Shown: positions 24,289 to 33,679, counted from the first letter of the stretch. The stretch: DNA of 35,306 bases from Bacillus sp. AFS055030 (GCF_002574545.1 NZ_NUGT01000030.1:1-35306); one strand, 5' to 3'. Numbers and translations: made by a program. Notes: generated from the letters alone by a model not told the origin.

Positions 24289-25071
24289 TCACGAACCGGT
24301 CGATCGATAATGTCTCACTCCAATTTGCCAAACTAGTAAACAAGGTATTATAAAAATGATACCCGCTATCGGTGATAACATATATAGATACGCTTTCCCA
24401 TCCGTTTTATCTAGAATATACATTAAAGGTAAATAATTGACACATCCGAAAGGAATAACAAATGTAAAGAATTTTGTGATCCATTTCTGATAAATATTTA
24501 ATGGATATTGCGCCATTTCTCTTCCGCCATCTGTGAAAATGTTAACCACTTCGAGACCTTGAATTGTCCAGAAACACATTGTGGCTGCAAGGATAAAGAT
24601 TCCGGTAAATATAAAAACCCCGCTGATAATCATTAATAAAAGCGTAATCACTTTCATACTGCTCCAATCGATCGAAAGACTACTAATCGCCCAGATCAAA
24701 ACAATTAAGCTCTGAATTAATCTACCAATTCTATTAAACTCAAATTTAGAGCCCATAACTTGAACAATTGTACTTCTTGGACGAACAAGTACTCGATCAA
24801 AGTTACCACTAACAATAAGGCTGGAGAAATTATCAAATCCTCGGGCAAAACATTCACTTAAAGCAAATGCCATGTGGATAATCGCAAAACAAAGCGCAAC
24901 CTCGTAGAAAGTCCATCCTTTAATTTGTCCAAAACGTTCAAACAAAAAATAAAGACCCGCAAACATCGAAAACGGGATTAAAAACTGACCAATCGTTAAA
25001 AGCCAAAAAGATGTGCGGTATTCCATTTGCGATTTAAAGAGAATAAGAAGATATTTAAAATATAGTCCCAT
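24289..25071 (-). CDS. ABC-2 type transporter permease (second permease)
   Basis: Integral membrane subunit of an ABC exporter. It has about six membrane segments over 260 aa (for example FWLLTIGQFLIPFSMFAGLY, TLLLMIISGVFIFTGIFILA, LSPIAGIIFIIPCLLVW). The motif region FDRVLVRPRSTIVQVMGSKF between early segments is typical of the DUF990-like ABC-2 group. I chose ATG 25071 because AGGAGG sits 7 bases upstream; the longer ORF (25131) overlaps the preceding permease and has no ribosome binding site. It starts 4 bases after the first permease ends, so it is translationally coupled. Substrate unknown; no biosynthetic genes are adjacent. Confidence 0.85.
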   Translation of the reverse strand: MGLYFKYLLILFKSQMEYRTSFWLLTIGQFLIPFSMFAGLYFLFERFGQIKGWTFYEVALCFAIIHMAFALSECFARGFDNFSSLIVSGNFDRVLVRPRSTIVQVMGSKFEFNRIGRLIQSLIVLIWAISSLSIDWSSMKVITLLLMIISGVFIFTGIFILAATMCFWTIQGLEVVNIFTDGGREMAQYPLNIYQKWITKFFTFVIPFGCVNYLPLMYILDKTDGKAYLYMLSPIAGIIFIIPCLLVWQIGVRHYRSTGS

Positions 25072-25075
25072 AGCA

Positions 25076-25879
25076 TCAACCTCCTTGGACCACGACTCTT
25101 CGTAAAGCTTTATTAAAAGCGATTCTTCCAAGCCAAATAAGTAAAACTAACCAAATAATTTGGATGACGATCCCAATCACTGCTTCAGTTTGAGGAATAT
25201 TTCCAGAATAAACCCTAAACGGGAAATCTGCTGTCCATCGAAACGGAAGGAAATAAGCAACGGTCTGAAGCCAATCTGGCATGAGTGGGATTGGAATTGT
25301 TAATCCAGAGAAAAATTCTCCAACAACCCCAAACAGTAGCAAGGAGCCAATAGGAGACATTGTCACAAATACCGAAATATAAATGAACATCGAAATTGAA
25401 ACAAGAAGAAGTAAGCCAAAAATTAGGGCAAGTAAAAATAACACAAAGGTAAAGACACTTGGTGGTAACGTCATTTTATAAGGTTGAGGTAAAAGAAAAG
25501 CAACTAAAAGGATTGGGAAACACCTTAGAATTGCACTCGACAAGCGTTGGGCTAAAAGTTTTGAATACCAAAATCCGTATAATTCGCATGGTCTGCAAAG
25601 TTCATATGCGATATTCCCAGTTGTAATTAAATCAAAAAGCTCATTATCACGGAACCAAAGCATGATGAATGCTAAAAAGGATTGTTGTAACCATAAATAT
25701 GTAATGATTTCTTTTAAAGAAAGTGGTTGAGATTGTACAGTTTGACTATAAAAAGCTTCAAAAATCATGATGTACATAAATCCCCAGAAAAACTGTGTTG
25801 CAACCCCAGCCAATGCTGCTGAACGATATTGCATTCCGTTCAATAATCGTAGTTTTAGTACAGATACATAAGGCTTCAT
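25076..25879 (-). CDS. ABC-2 type transporter permease (first permease)
   Basis: Integral membrane protein of 267 aa with about six hydrophobic segments (for example LAGVATQFFWGFMYIMIFEA, FVLFLLALIFGLLLLVSISM, IVIQIIWLVLLIWLGRIAF). It belongs to the same ABC-2 group as the next gene, and ITTGNIAYELCRPCELYGFW corresponds to the same inter-helix region. The two permeases probably form a heterodimer driven by the ATPase encoded upstream. Its ATG overlaps the ATPase stop by 4 bases. The ribosome binding site GGAG lies 8 bases upstream. Confidence 0.85.
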   Translation of the reverse strand: MKPYVSVLKLRLLNGMQYRSAALAGVATQFFWGFMYIMIFEAFYSQTVQSQPLSLKEIITYLWLQQSFLAFIMLWFRDNELFDLITTGNIAYELCRPCELYGFWYSKLLAQRLSSAILRCFPILLVAFLLPQPYKMTLPPSVFTFVLFLLALIFGLLLLVSISMFIYISVFVTMSPIGSLLLFGVVGEFFSGLTIPIPLMPDWLQTVAYFLPFRWTADFPFRVYSGNIPQTEAVIGIVIQIIWLVLLIWLGRIAFNKALRRVVVQGG

Positions 25880-26853
25880 ATTTGAAACTCCTTATAGAGA
25901 CCTACGATAATTTCTTCAATTGGTTGTGCTTCAATCGTCACATCGAGTAGATCAACTTTACTGGATAAACTGGAAATCACATCAGATATTTTTACTTGTT
26001 CAGTATCTAAACTTAATATTGCCCGTTTTGGGGACCATGAAATCATTGTAGTTCCAGGGATTTTAAATGGATTGTGGTCCTCTTGGTAATCTACTGTAAT
26101 CGTTTTATGCGTTCCAAAATGTTTTCGCAAATCATCCAAGTTCCCATCAAACAATAAGCTCCCTTTACCAATCAAAATAACCCGATCAGCTAAAGCTTCG
26201 ATATCATTCATATCATGCGTCGTAAGAATGACGGTAACGCCCTTTTCTTTATTGATCCTCTTAATAAACTCGCGTACAGCAATCTTTGAAACAGCATCAA
26301 GCCCTATTGTCGGTTCATCCAAAAATAAAATTTTAGGACTATGTAGCAATGATGCTGCGATCTCACAACGCATCCTCTGTCCTAAGCTTAATTGTCGTAC
26401 AGGTGAATGAATAAGACTTTGTAAATCAAGGGTTTCAATCAGTAAATCAAGATTATCTTGATATTCGTTTTGAGGAATTTTATAAATATCACGGAGAAGC
26501 TCAAACGAGTCTATGACGGGTACATCCCACCATAATTGAGACCGTTGCCCAAAAACAACACCGATTTGTTTAACATAGGAAGTTCTTTCCTTCCACGGGA
26601 TGTATCCCATTATGTTACACGTCCCTCGATCTGGAACTAATATTCCGCTCATGATTTTTATCGTCGTAGATTTCCCTGCACCGTTCGGACCGATATATCC
26701 GACGATTTCCCCCGGTTCAATAGAGAAGGAAATATCATTTAGCGCTTCAACAATCGTATGCTCTCGATAAAAAAGCCCCTTCACTGCCTGCCTAAGTCCT
26801 GAAGAACGCTTCGCAACCTTGAAAGATTTACTTAAACCATCTACTGTAATCAA
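25876..26853 (-). CDS. ABC transporter ATP-binding protein (ABC-2 exporter)
   Basis: ATPase subunit energising the two permeases that follow. Seen: Walker A GPNGAGKST (55-63), Q-loop region VFGQRSQLWWD, signature LSLGQRMRCE, Walker B ILFLDEPTIGLD and the switch His in LTTHDMND. The signature is LSLGQ rather than LSGGQ, common in this subgroup. A C-terminal extension of about 90 aa follows the nucleotide-binding domain, as in drug- and polysaccharide-type ABC-2 ATPases. The start is TTG at 26853, supported by AGGAGG 9 bases upstream. Length 325 aa. It is the first gene of a three-gene operon with 4-base overlap and 4-base spacing. Confidence 0.92.
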   Translation of the reverse strand: MITVDGLSKSFKVAKRSSGLRQAVKGLFYREHTIVEALNDISFSIEPGEIVGYIGPNGAGKSTTIKIMSGILVPDRGTCNIMGYIPWKERTSYVKQIGVVFGQRSQLWWDVPVIDSFELLRDIYKIPQNEYQDNLDLLIETLDLQSLIHSPVRQLSLGQRMRCEIAASLLHSPKILFLDEPTIGLDAVSKIAVREFIKRINKEKGVTVILTTHDMNDIEALADRVILIGKGSLLFDGNLDDLRKHFGTHKTITVDYQEDHNPFKIPGTTMISWSPKRAILSLDTEQVKISDVISSLSSKVDLLDVTIEAQPIEEIIVGLYKEFQI

Positions 26854-26972
26854 TTTTTTCGCCTCCTATCACTTTTTTAGACTGGAAGAAAAATACTATC
26901 ATCATACGATCAGCACGTCAATATTTTTTTCAGTTTATTCGGTAATTTTTGAAAATAAATGATTAAGGCAAC

Positions 26973-27009
26973 AAAAAAAGAATGAAATCAATTCATTTCA
27001 TCCTTTTTT
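26973..27009 (-). terminator. Terminator after the EIIBC gene
   Basis: GGATGAAAT / ATTTCATTC stem around 26980-27003, with T-runs on both sides, so it could work in either direction. It lies 55 bases past the EIIBC stop. Confidence 0.7.
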
Positions 27010-27064
27010 AGTCATCTAGACCCTATAAAAATAATTGGTCTGTACCAAACATGCTAAAGTTGGT

Positions 27065-28435
27065 TTACTTGAATTCAGCTGCCATTTCATCTTTAAATCC
27101 AAATAAGTAAGTAAAAATAAATCCAGCTACATAAGAGATAACCACTCCGGTTAAGTATAATAAAATCTGATTCGTATGAACTAAGAACGATAGTGGAAGG
27201 CCTGAAACACCGACTGCAATTGTAGCGATATGGAAGTGAGCCTGGAATGCACCACCGACTCCCGCCCCTAAACAGGCCGTTAAGAATGGACGTCCAAGCG
27301 GTAACGTTACACCAAAAATTAATGGTTCACCGATTCCAAGCATTCCTGATGGGAGTCCCCCACCAATCGCACGTTTTAAGCTTTTTTTCTTCGTTTTAAA
27401 GTAAATTGCAAACGCTGCTCCTACTTGACCCGCTCCACCCATCGCAAGAATTGGTAGTAATGGGTCATCTCCAATCGAGTTAATTAATTCAAGATGAACT
27501 GGCGTCAAACCTTGATGGAGCCCGGTAACGACTAGTGGCAGGAATGTTGCACCAAGCACAAATCCCGCTACAACTCCTCCATAATCAAGAACATTTAATA
27601 AACCTTTTGTGATCGCATCTGATACAAAACCGCCAACCGGCATAAATACTAGATAGGTCACGATTCCTGTAATTAATAATGCGATAGTCGGAGTAAGAAT
27701 AATATCTAAAGATTGCGGTACAAATTTTCTTACTTGCCTTTCAACTAAAGCGATGAAGATTGCTGCAAAAAGAACTCCAATTAACCCTCCACGTCCAGGA
27801 AGAAGATTGTTCCCAAACAAAGAAATATCAGCAACTGCAGGGTTGATGACAAGAATACCAGCGAGTGCGCCAAGTGCTGGTGATCCACCAAATTCTTTTG
27901 CTGCGTTTATTCCGACTAAGATTCCAAGATAAGCAAACAGCCCCGATCCGATCACGGTTAAAATAATGGCTAATTTCGAATCTGCTGCAAGCCATTCCGC
28001 TTGAACAATTGCTTTTGTAATACCGGTTATTAATCCTGAAGCAACAAGGGCAGGAATTAACGGAATAAAAATACTTGCGATTCTACGTAAAAACAGTTTA
28101 AACGGTTTTGCATTCCTTCGATCAATCTCTGATTTGTTTTTTGAAGCTACATCATTCAGATCAAAATCATCTGCAGCTGCAAGCAGTTTATCAAACTCTT
28201 CGGCAACTTTATTTACAACACCAGGTCCGAGTATGATTTGAATTGTTTCTTCTTCTACAACTCCTAAAACTCCTTCTGTCTTTTTGATCGCCTCAATGTC
28301 TACCTTTGAATGATCCTTTGAGGCTACTCGAAGTCTTGTCATACAATGAGTGGAAGCAGAGATATTCTCCACTCCTCCCAAATGCCCTAATAATTGTTCG
28401 GCCATTAATAAGTATTTGCTAATCCCCTTTGCCAT
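27065..28435 (-). CDS. PTS EIIBC, MurP/sucrose-like family, specificity unknown
   Basis: Membrane PTS permease. EIIB is at about 1-90, with phospho-Cys31 in STHCMTRLRV and GVVEEETIQIILGPG. EIIC is at about 105-450 and begins FLRRIASIFIPLIPALVASG, with the loop LGIGEPLIFGVTLPLGRPF holding the conserved Glu. Length 456 aa, order B then C, and no EIIA, so it relies on a separate glucose-type EIIA. The N-acetylmuramate (MurP) branch is the closest pattern I recall, but no MurQ etherase or glycosidase is adjacent, so the sugar cannot be named. The upstream IclR gene on the same strand is the probable regulator. GGAGA precedes ATG. Confidence 0.85.
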   Translation of the reverse strand: MAKGISKYLLMAEQLLGHLGGVENISASTHCMTRLRVASKDHSKVDIEAIKKTEGVLGVVEEETIQIILGPGVVNKVAEEFDKLLAAADDFDLNDVASKNKSEIDRRNAKPFKLFLRRIASIFIPLIPALVASGLITGITKAIVQAEWLAADSKLAIILTVIGSGLFAYLGILVGINAAKEFGGSPALGALAGILVINPAVADISLFGNNLLPGRGGLIGVLFAAIFIALVERQVRKFVPQSLDIILTPTIALLITGIVTYLVFMPVGGFVSDAITKGLLNVLDYGGVVAGFVLGATFLPLVVTGLHQGLTPVHLELINSIGDDPLLPILAMGGAGQVGAAFAIYFKTKKKSLKRAIGGGLPSGMLGIGEPLIFGVTLPLGRPFLTACLGAGVGGAFQAHFHIATIAVGVSGLPLSFLVHTNQILLYLTGVVISYVAGFIFTYLFGFKDEMAAEFK

Positions 28436-28764
28436 CTTTACATCTCCTTTTAAAGTAACAAGTTTATTAGTTTAAAAGATTATCTAACTCCTTTATGAAA
28501 ATAGTCGATGATATCAGATTGATAGTTTTTCAAATGGTTGATCCCCTCCCTTTTTTAAAGGAATCTACAGCTTTAAAAGAAACAATTATAGGTTATTTAC
28601 TATAAACATAATTTCAAATTTAATATTAAAGTTTTTGAAATTTCATTTAAATTTTACGCGAATGATTTCACTTTTATGACAAGGTATTGATAGGAAAAAA
28701 TAGTAAACGGAAGTATTATAATTTGAATGGTAGAGGGTGACTCCCTATTCTGTATAGTTTGATT
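28436..28764. promoter_or_regulatory. Leader/promoter region of EIIBC
   Basis: No ORF. AT-rich with repeated TTTCAAATTTAA / TTGAAATTTCATTTAAA elements around 28612-28655, including the perfect palindrome TGAAATTTCA. These are candidate IclR-type sites. No clean -10/-35 pair could be fixed. Confidence 0.35.
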
Positions 28765-28799
28765 AAAAAAATAGACGCATCCCTTTAGTGGAACGCGCC
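28765..28799 (-). terminator. Terminator after iclR-type gene
   Basis: GGCGCGTTCC / GGGATGCGTC stem on the minus strand (28774-28799, three G:U pairs), loop ACTAAA, then TATTTTTTT. It lies 10 bases past the stop codon. Confidence 0.7.
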
Positions 28800-28808
28800 A
28801 ATTATCAC

Positions 28809-29546
28809 TTAAATCTTCCCTATTTTCTTTGAGATTTCTTCCGCTGCTTTTGTGACTTCTTCGATCAAGAACGGAATACGTTCCTGAGTAAATCGAAATC
28901 CTGGTACATTCACGCTTAATGCAGCGAGTATTTTGTTGTTGTACCCAGTAATTGGAGCCGCAATCGCCGCTGTATCTTCTGTTTTTTCACTTTGACTTAT
29001 TGCATAGCCATTTTGTCTGATTTCAATGAGTTGTTGTTTTAAACTTGATACTGAATTAGGTGTCAGATTTAGTTGGTCTAGTACTTTTTGAATTTCATAC
29101 TCTTTCATATAAGCAAGAATGGTTTTGTTGGGAGCACCAATATGTAGTGGAATTCGGATACCAAGATTTTCAGCAATTCTAATTTTTAATGGACTGTCAA
29201 TTTTATCAATCACAATTCCATCTATACCACTTTCAATATTTAAATAGATGCTTTCCTCTACATGACTCGCCAAACGTTCCATTATTGGTCTTGCTACTAA
29301 TCTGAAATCCATTTTATCCAATTGACGGAGGCCAAGCTCCATCCATTTATACCCTAATTTATAATGCTTCGTTTCTGGAATTTGTACAACTAGTCCGTGT
29401 TTTATTAAAGAGTTTAGTAATCGGTGAAGCGTACCGAGAGATAGAGATGTTTTTTCCGCTAATTCGGTGATTTGCCAATTCATTTTGGATTCATCCGAAT
29501 TTAAGGTGTCAATAATAAGCATAGCTCGGTCAATAGATTGGACCAT
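28809..29546 (-). CDS. IclR-family regulator
   Basis: Transcription regulator of 245 aa. The N-terminal winged helix (about 5-65, ITELAEKTSLSLGTLHRLLN) is followed by an IclR effector domain (about 80-240; ESIYLNIESGIDGIVIDKID, GYAISQSEKTEDTAAIAAPI, AALSVNVPG). I prefer the second ATG (29546) because AGGAG is 8 bases away from it and only 2 from the first. It probably controls the EIIBC gene 373 bases downstream. The palindrome GGGAATATTCCC at 29604-29615 lies where an autoregulatory operator would be. Typical IclR ligands are small carboxylates or sugar derivatives; this one is unknown. Confidence 0.87.
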   Translation of the reverse strand: MVQSIDRAMLIIDTLNSDESKMNWQITELAEKTSLSLGTLHRLLNSLIKHGLVVQIPETKHYKLGYKWMELGLRQLDKMDFRLVARPIMERLASHVEESIYLNIESGIDGIVIDKIDSPLKIRIAENLGIRIPLHIGAPNKTILAYMKEYEIQKVLDQLNLTPNSVSSLKQQLIEIRQNGYAISQSEKTEDTAAIAAPITGYNNKILAALSVNVPGFRFTQERIPFLIEEVTKAAEEISKKIGKI

Positions 29547-29603
29547 GATCATAACTCCTATGACTCTTCACTTCTTATCTTGGGGAGTCTGTTCAAAAAG
29601 TCT

Positions 29604-29615
29604 GGGAATATTCCC
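29604..29615. promoter_or_regulatory. Palindrome upstream of iclR-type gene
   Basis: GGGAATATTCCC, a perfect 12-base palindrome 58 bases before the start codon. IclR proteins often bind short palindromes near their own promoters; assignment is by position only. Confidence 0.35.
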
Positions 29616-29786
29616 CGATCATTACGTGCTGGTAGTATACGAATGTTTTTTTAAAATTGCGTTGACTTGAGTATCTCAGCACTTCTTGTTTTCATTTCGA
29701 ACTTGCAAATGAATAATTGTGAGAGTAATTTTTTACATCTATCTTACAAATTTATCGCCTGTTTTTCCAAGGACTTTTAGATTAAT

Positions 29787-30488
29787 TTATAGCTTTATTG
29801 ATTCTAATGATGCATTAGACTTATTTTTTCTTATTTTTCGTTTTTTATTACGACTCACATCTAAAGAATCTTCAAGCTTTTTAACTCCATACGTAATAAT
29901 TAACACAAGTGCAAGATAATATAAACCGACTACAATATATGTATTCATTTGTTCAAAGTTAGAGGCAGCCTCACTTAGTCCTGCTCCCCATAAATCTTGC
30001 ATCCCTACATATGCTACAAGCGAAGAATCTTTTAATCCGATTATAAACTGATTTCCAAGAGCAGGAATCGCCATTTTAAATGCTTGAGGTAACACGATTC
30101 TTCTCATTGCTAATGGTTGGGACATCCCAAGAGAGCGCGCAGCTTCCATTTGGCCTTTGTCAATTGATTGAATGGAACCACGAAAGATTTCAGCAATATA
30201 TGCTCCACTATGCACACCTAAAGCTATTGCACCAGCCCAAAACTGCGAGAATGTAATAATACTAGAAAGTCCAAAGTATAAGATTGCGATTTGAACGATC
30301 AACGGTGTCCCACGAATGACTGTGACATAGAGATTAGCAATATAGTTAAGTACTTTAATCCGTGAGAGTCTGAAAAATGCAAAAATAAGACCTATTCCAC
30401 TTCCTAAAATAGTAGAGACGATTGTTAATTTTAACGTTAATAATGTCGCTTCTAAAAACACATGAAATGTATTTAAAAATATATGCAT
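29787..30488 (-). CDS. Polar amino acid ABC transporter permease
   Basis: HisM/GlnP-type membrane subunit of an importer, 233 aa with about five membrane segments. The EAA-loop motif EAARSLGMSQPLAMRRIVLP is seen, and VIRGTPLIVQIAILYFG is typical of amino-acid permeases. It ends with a Lys/Arg-rich tail (NKKRKIRKNKS). It lies 45 bases after the binding-protein gene and is the last gene of the ATPase, lipoprotein, permease operon. With a single permease gene it presumably homodimerises. Specificity (cystine, glutamine, arginine or other) is not decided by sequence. Confidence 0.9.
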   Translation of the reverse strand: MHIFLNTFHVFLEATLLTLKLTIVSTILGSGIGLIFAFFRLSRIKVLNYIANLYVTVIRGTPLIVQIAILYFGLSSIITFSQFWAGAIALGVHSGAYIAEIFRGSIQSIDKGQMEAARSLGMSQPLAMRRIVLPQAFKMAIPALGNQFIIGLKDSSLVAYVGMQDLWGAGLSEAASNFEQMNTYIVVGLYYLALVLIITYGVKKLEDSLDVSRNKKRKIRKNKSNASLESIKL

Positions 30489-30533
30489 GATACCTCACCC
30501 CTCTTCTTGTCCTATTAGGCTAGAATTCTATTA

Positions 30534-31316
30534 TTATTTTTCTTCAAGAATATTTCGGCCAAACCACTTTTCACTAATTTTTTCATAAGTTCCATCTTTA
30601 ATAATTTCATCTAAAGCCTTGTTAATTTTCTTCTGAAGTTCTTTATCCTCTTTCCTTACCGCAATTGCTTGGTTATCGTGAGTTAATGGAGTGCCTACAT
30701 CTTTAATCTTAGCTTTTCCTTCTTTAATGACCCTAAAGCCGACCATTTGATCTGTAATAACAGCATCTAGTCTACCAGTTGGAAGATCCATTATCGCCGT
30801 TAGGTCACTATCATAATCAACGACATTTTCTTTTCCAGTATATTTAATCGCTAAATCTTTATACGGGCTAGCTTTTACAACACCAATTTTCTTCCCTTTT
30901 AAATCCTCAGCAGATTTGATTTCTTTATTATTATCAGCGACAAAAATTTGAGAACCTGAAATATAATATGGATTACTGAAATCAACCACTTTTAATCGTT
31001 CTTCCGTAATCGTCATACTCCCTAAAATCGCATCATACTTATTAGACACTAAGCCTTGTACAATTGTTTCCCATGGGTTTGTTACTGGTACAGCCTTCAT
31101 TCCCATTTTTTCTGAAAGTGCTTTACCGATTTCAACATCAAATCCAGCAAGCTTGCCATCTTCTTTATAGTTAAATGGTTTATATAATCCACTCATTGCA
31201 TAATGAAATTCTTTTGAACTCGCTTCATTCCCGGTTTTATCTGCCCCACATGCACTTAGAAACATTGCCCCTGCTACCATTGAAGATAATAAAATACCAC
31301 GCCAATTCTTTTTCAT
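30534..31316 (-). CDS. Amino acid ABC transporter substrate-binding lipoprotein
   Basis: Extracytoplasmic lipid-anchored receptor, 260 aa. The signal peptide ends in lipobox LSAC with Cys23. The mature protein is an SBP family 3 fold: YKPFNYKEDGKLAGFDVEIG, ILGSMTITEERLKVVDFSNP (ligand site Arg), LKGKKIGVVKASPYKD, LPTGRLDAVITD and IIKDGTYEKISEKWFG. ATG 31316 is chosen, with GGAGG 8 bases upstream; the longer ORF (31334) starts ahead of that site. It lies 27 bases after the ATPase gene. The ligand is a polar amino acid; the type cannot be told. Confidence 0.9.
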   Translation of the reverse strand: MKKNWRGILLSSMVAGAMFLSACGADKTGNEASSKEFHYAMSGLYKPFNYKEDGKLAGFDVEIGKALSEKMGMKAVPVTNPWETIVQGLVSNKYDAILGSMTITEERLKVVDFSNPYYISGSQIFVADNNKEIKSAEDLKGKKIGVVKASPYKDLAIKYTGKENVVDYDSDLTAIMDLPTGRLDAVITDQMVGFRVIKEGKAKIKDVGTPLTHDNQAIAVRKEDKELQKKINKALDEIIKDGTYEKISEKWFGRNILEEK

Positions 31317-31343
31317 TACACAAACCTCCATCATTTTTTTAGA

Positions 31344-32066
31344 TTATAAAATACTATTAAGAAATTGTTTCGTCCTTTCATTTTGTGGATTTTCAAAAAA
31401 CTGTTTAGGTGTGCCTTCCTCTAAAATGAGACCTTCTTCCATGAATAAAACTCGATCCGCTACTCCTCTAGCAAAACCCATTTCATGCGTAACTACAACC
31501 ATTGTCATTCCTTCACTTGCTAGCTGTTTCATAACTTGAAGAACCTCTCCTACCAGTTCAGGATCTAAAGCTGAAGTAGGCTCATCAAAAAGCATCACCC
31601 TCGGGTTCATCGCCAGTGCACGTGCAATCGCAACCCTTTGTTTTTGTCCACCCGATAACATTTCTGGATATTCATCGGCCTTATCTGTCAGTCCAACTTT
31701 CTCCAATAAAACATAAGCAATCTCTTTTGCTTCACTCTTTTTCATTCCTTTAACATGAATAGGAGCTTCAATGATATTTTCTAAAACTGTTTTATGTGGA
31801 AAGAGATTAAAGTGTTGAAAAACCATACCAACCTCTGACCGAATTTTATTCAAATCTGTTTTACTAGGTTGAACCAAATCACCATCAAAATAAATTTCTC
31901 CTGTATCATTGATTTCTAAAAAGTTTAAACATCTTAAAAGAGTACTCTTTCCTGATCCACTTGCTCCTAATAAAACAACCACTTCTTTTTCATTAATCGT
32001 TAAATCAATTCCTTTTAATACTTGTAATGGCCCAAATGATTTACTTACACTTTTGATCTCAATCAT
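31344..32066 (-). CDS. Polar amino acid ABC transporter ATP-binding protein
   Basis: Cytoplasmic ATPase of the importer, 240 aa as usual for GlnQ/HisP-type. Walker [10 protein letters not shown] (34-42), Q-loop [12 protein letters not shown], signature [14 protein letters not shown], Walker [15 protein letters not shown] and the H-loop [10 protein letters not shown] are all intact. It is the first gene of the operon, with GGGAGG before ATG. A promoter with an overlapping palindrome (32141-32169) lies about 75 bases upstream, in the divergent region shared with the 460-aa permease gene. Confidence 0.93.
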   Translation of the reverse strand: MIEIKSVSKSFGPLQVLKGIDLTINEKEVVVLLGASGSGKSTLLRCLNFLEINDTGEIYFDGDLVQPSKTDLNKIRSEVGMVFQHFNLFPHKTVLENIIEAPIHVKGMKKSEAKEIAYVLLEKVGLTDKADEYPEMLSGGQKQRVAIARALAMNPRVMLFDEPTSALDPELVGEVLQVMKQLASEGMTMVVVTHEMGFARGVADRVLFMEEGLILEEGTPKQFFENPQNERTKQFLNSIL

Positions 32067-32140
32067 AATGTTTCAACCCTCCCATCAAGTAAATAACAAC
32101 ACTTTTTCCACAATGCGGAAACTATTTCTATTTTATTAAC

Positions 32141-32169
32141 ATTATACACAATTCTGACTATTTAGTCAT
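32141..32169 (-). promoter_or_regulatory. Promoter of the amino acid ABC operon with palindrome over -35
   Basis: Minus strand: ATGACT (32164-32169), 17-base spacer, TATAAT (32141-32146). TGACTATTTAGTCA (32155-32168) is an inverted repeat overlapping the -35, which suggests repression. Confidence 0.5.
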
Positions 32170-32224
32170 TACATAATTTTCAGAAATCCGACAATAGGCC
32201 CATTTTTACAAATCTTTCCAATCA

Positions 32225-32236
32225 CCTAGAACTAGG
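32225..32236. promoter_or_regulatory. Palindrome upstream of the 460-aa permease
   Basis: CCTAGAACTAGG inverted repeat, 51 bases before the start codon. It may be an operator for the plus-strand gene; there is no further support. Confidence 0.2.
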
Positions 32237-32286
32237 CGAATGCATATATTGATATCCAATCTATGTATTGAAAGGGGGCTATTCTC

Positions 32287-33669
32287 ATGCATGTCGATTT
32301 AACAGCCATACATTGGCTTTATGTAGCATTTATAGGGTTAATTATTTTATTTCTAATTCTTAGACGTGACACAAGCCTAGTCTGTCTCGCAGGAATTTTC
32401 CTACTTGGCCTAGTAGCAACTGAGTCGCTTTCAAGTTCCGTCAGTATCTTGTTTTCAAGTTTCATATACGCCATAACTGAATTACTTTCTACTATTTTAG
32501 TCATCTCGATTATCGTTTCAATGAGTAAAGCTTTAACGGATAGCGGAGTGCATCAGGCACTCATCAGTCCATTTACAAAGGTGATGAGAAACGCCACACT
32601 AAGTTATTGGACCATTGGTATTGTCATGATGGTCGTCTCTTGGTTTTTCTGGCCGTCACCTGCAGTTGCCTTAATTGGTGCGGTTTTACTGCCAGTTGCT
32701 TTAAGAGTAGGGTTACCGGCTTTAGGTGTTGCGATGGCAATGAATTTATTTGGCCATGGGATTGCTTTATCTAGTGATTACGTAATCCAGGGTGCCCCAA
32801 AACTAACAGCCGACGCAGCTGGCATCCCAGTTTCAGATGTTTTACATGCAAGTATTCCACTTGTAATCGTAATGGGTGTAGTGACAACCGTCGTTGCTTT
32901 TTACTTCTTAAAACGTGATATGAAGAGAGGACTGTTAACAGTAGAAATCCCAGAAGTAGATATGAAAACTGAGGACTATTTACTTTCTTCAACACAACAA
33001 AAATGGATGGCCGCTCTAGTTTTCATTTTATTCGCAGTGGATATTTGGGCGATGGTTCATTTCAATCTACAAGGTGGAGACGCAACAGCGTTAATCGGGG
33101 GTACTTCCCTAATAATTCTTTCCATTCTATCTATGATAGGTCATAAGAACAAAGGATTTGAAGAAGTAACAAACTATTTAATTCATGGATTCAAATTCGG
33201 TTTTAAAGTATTCGGTCCGGTTATTCCAATTGCTGCTTTCTTCTATCTCGGAGATAGTGGATTCACGGCAATCATTGGAGATTACTTGCCAAAAGGATCA
33301 AATGGAATTGTAAACGATTTAGGTTTTGCTTTAGCACATGCAGTTCCTGTAAATCCTGGAGTTGCGGGTGTAACATTGACAACAGTTGGAGCAATTACTG
33401 GATTAGATGGATCTGGATTCTCCGGAATTTCGTTGGCCGGCTCAGTGGCTTCGTTATTTGCTACGGCAATAGGTCATGGAGTTGCAACATTAACTGCTAT
33501 GGGGCAAATTGCGGCAATTTGGGTCGGTGGCGGAACATTGATTCCTTGGGCGTTGATTCCTGCGGCAGCAATTTGTAATGTCAGTCCGTTTGAGTTAGCT
33601 AGACGGAATTTGGTGCCTGTTTTGATTGGGTTGGCTGTTACTACTGTTGTTGCTATATTTTTGATTTAG
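32287..33669 (+). CDS. Multi-pass permease, GntP/CitMHS-like (ion transporter superfamily)
   Basis: Integral membrane protein of 460 aa with roughly 11-12 hydrophobic segments and no soluble domain (starts HVDLTAIHWLYVAFIGLIIL). Repeated Gly/Pro-rich re-entrant-like stretches (WFFWPSPAVALIGAV, HAVPVNPGVAGVTLTTVGAI) fit transporters of the ion transporter superfamily that carry organic anions with H+ or Na+. The substrate is unknown. AAAGGGGG precedes ATG. It is a single gene with a strong terminator, divergent from the amino acid ABC operon. A degenerate second copy of its last 37 codons lies at 35080-35190. Confidence 0.75.
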   Translation: MHVDLTAIHWLYVAFIGLIILFLILRRDTSLVCLAGIFLLGLVATESLSSSVSILFSSFIYAITELLSTILVISIIVSMSKALTDSGVHQALISPFTKVMRNATLSYWTIGIVMMVVSWFFWPSPAVALIGAVLLPVALRVGLPALGVAMAMNLFGHGIALSSDYVIQGAPKLTADAAGIPVSDVLHASIPLVIVMGVVTTVVAFYFLKRDMKRGLLTVEIPEVDMKTEDYLLSSTQQKWMAALVFILFAVDIWAMVHFNLQGGDATALIGGTSLIILSILSMIGHKNKGFEEVTNYLIHGFKFGFKVFGPVIPIAAFFYLGDSGFTAIIGDYLPKGSNGIVNDLGFALAHAVPVNPGVAGVTLTTVGAITGLDGSGFSGISLAGSVASLFATAIGHGVATLTAMGQIAAIWVGGGTLIPWALIPAAAICNVSPFELARRNLVPVLIGLAVTTVVAIFLI

Positions 33670-33679
33670 TAATTAATTA

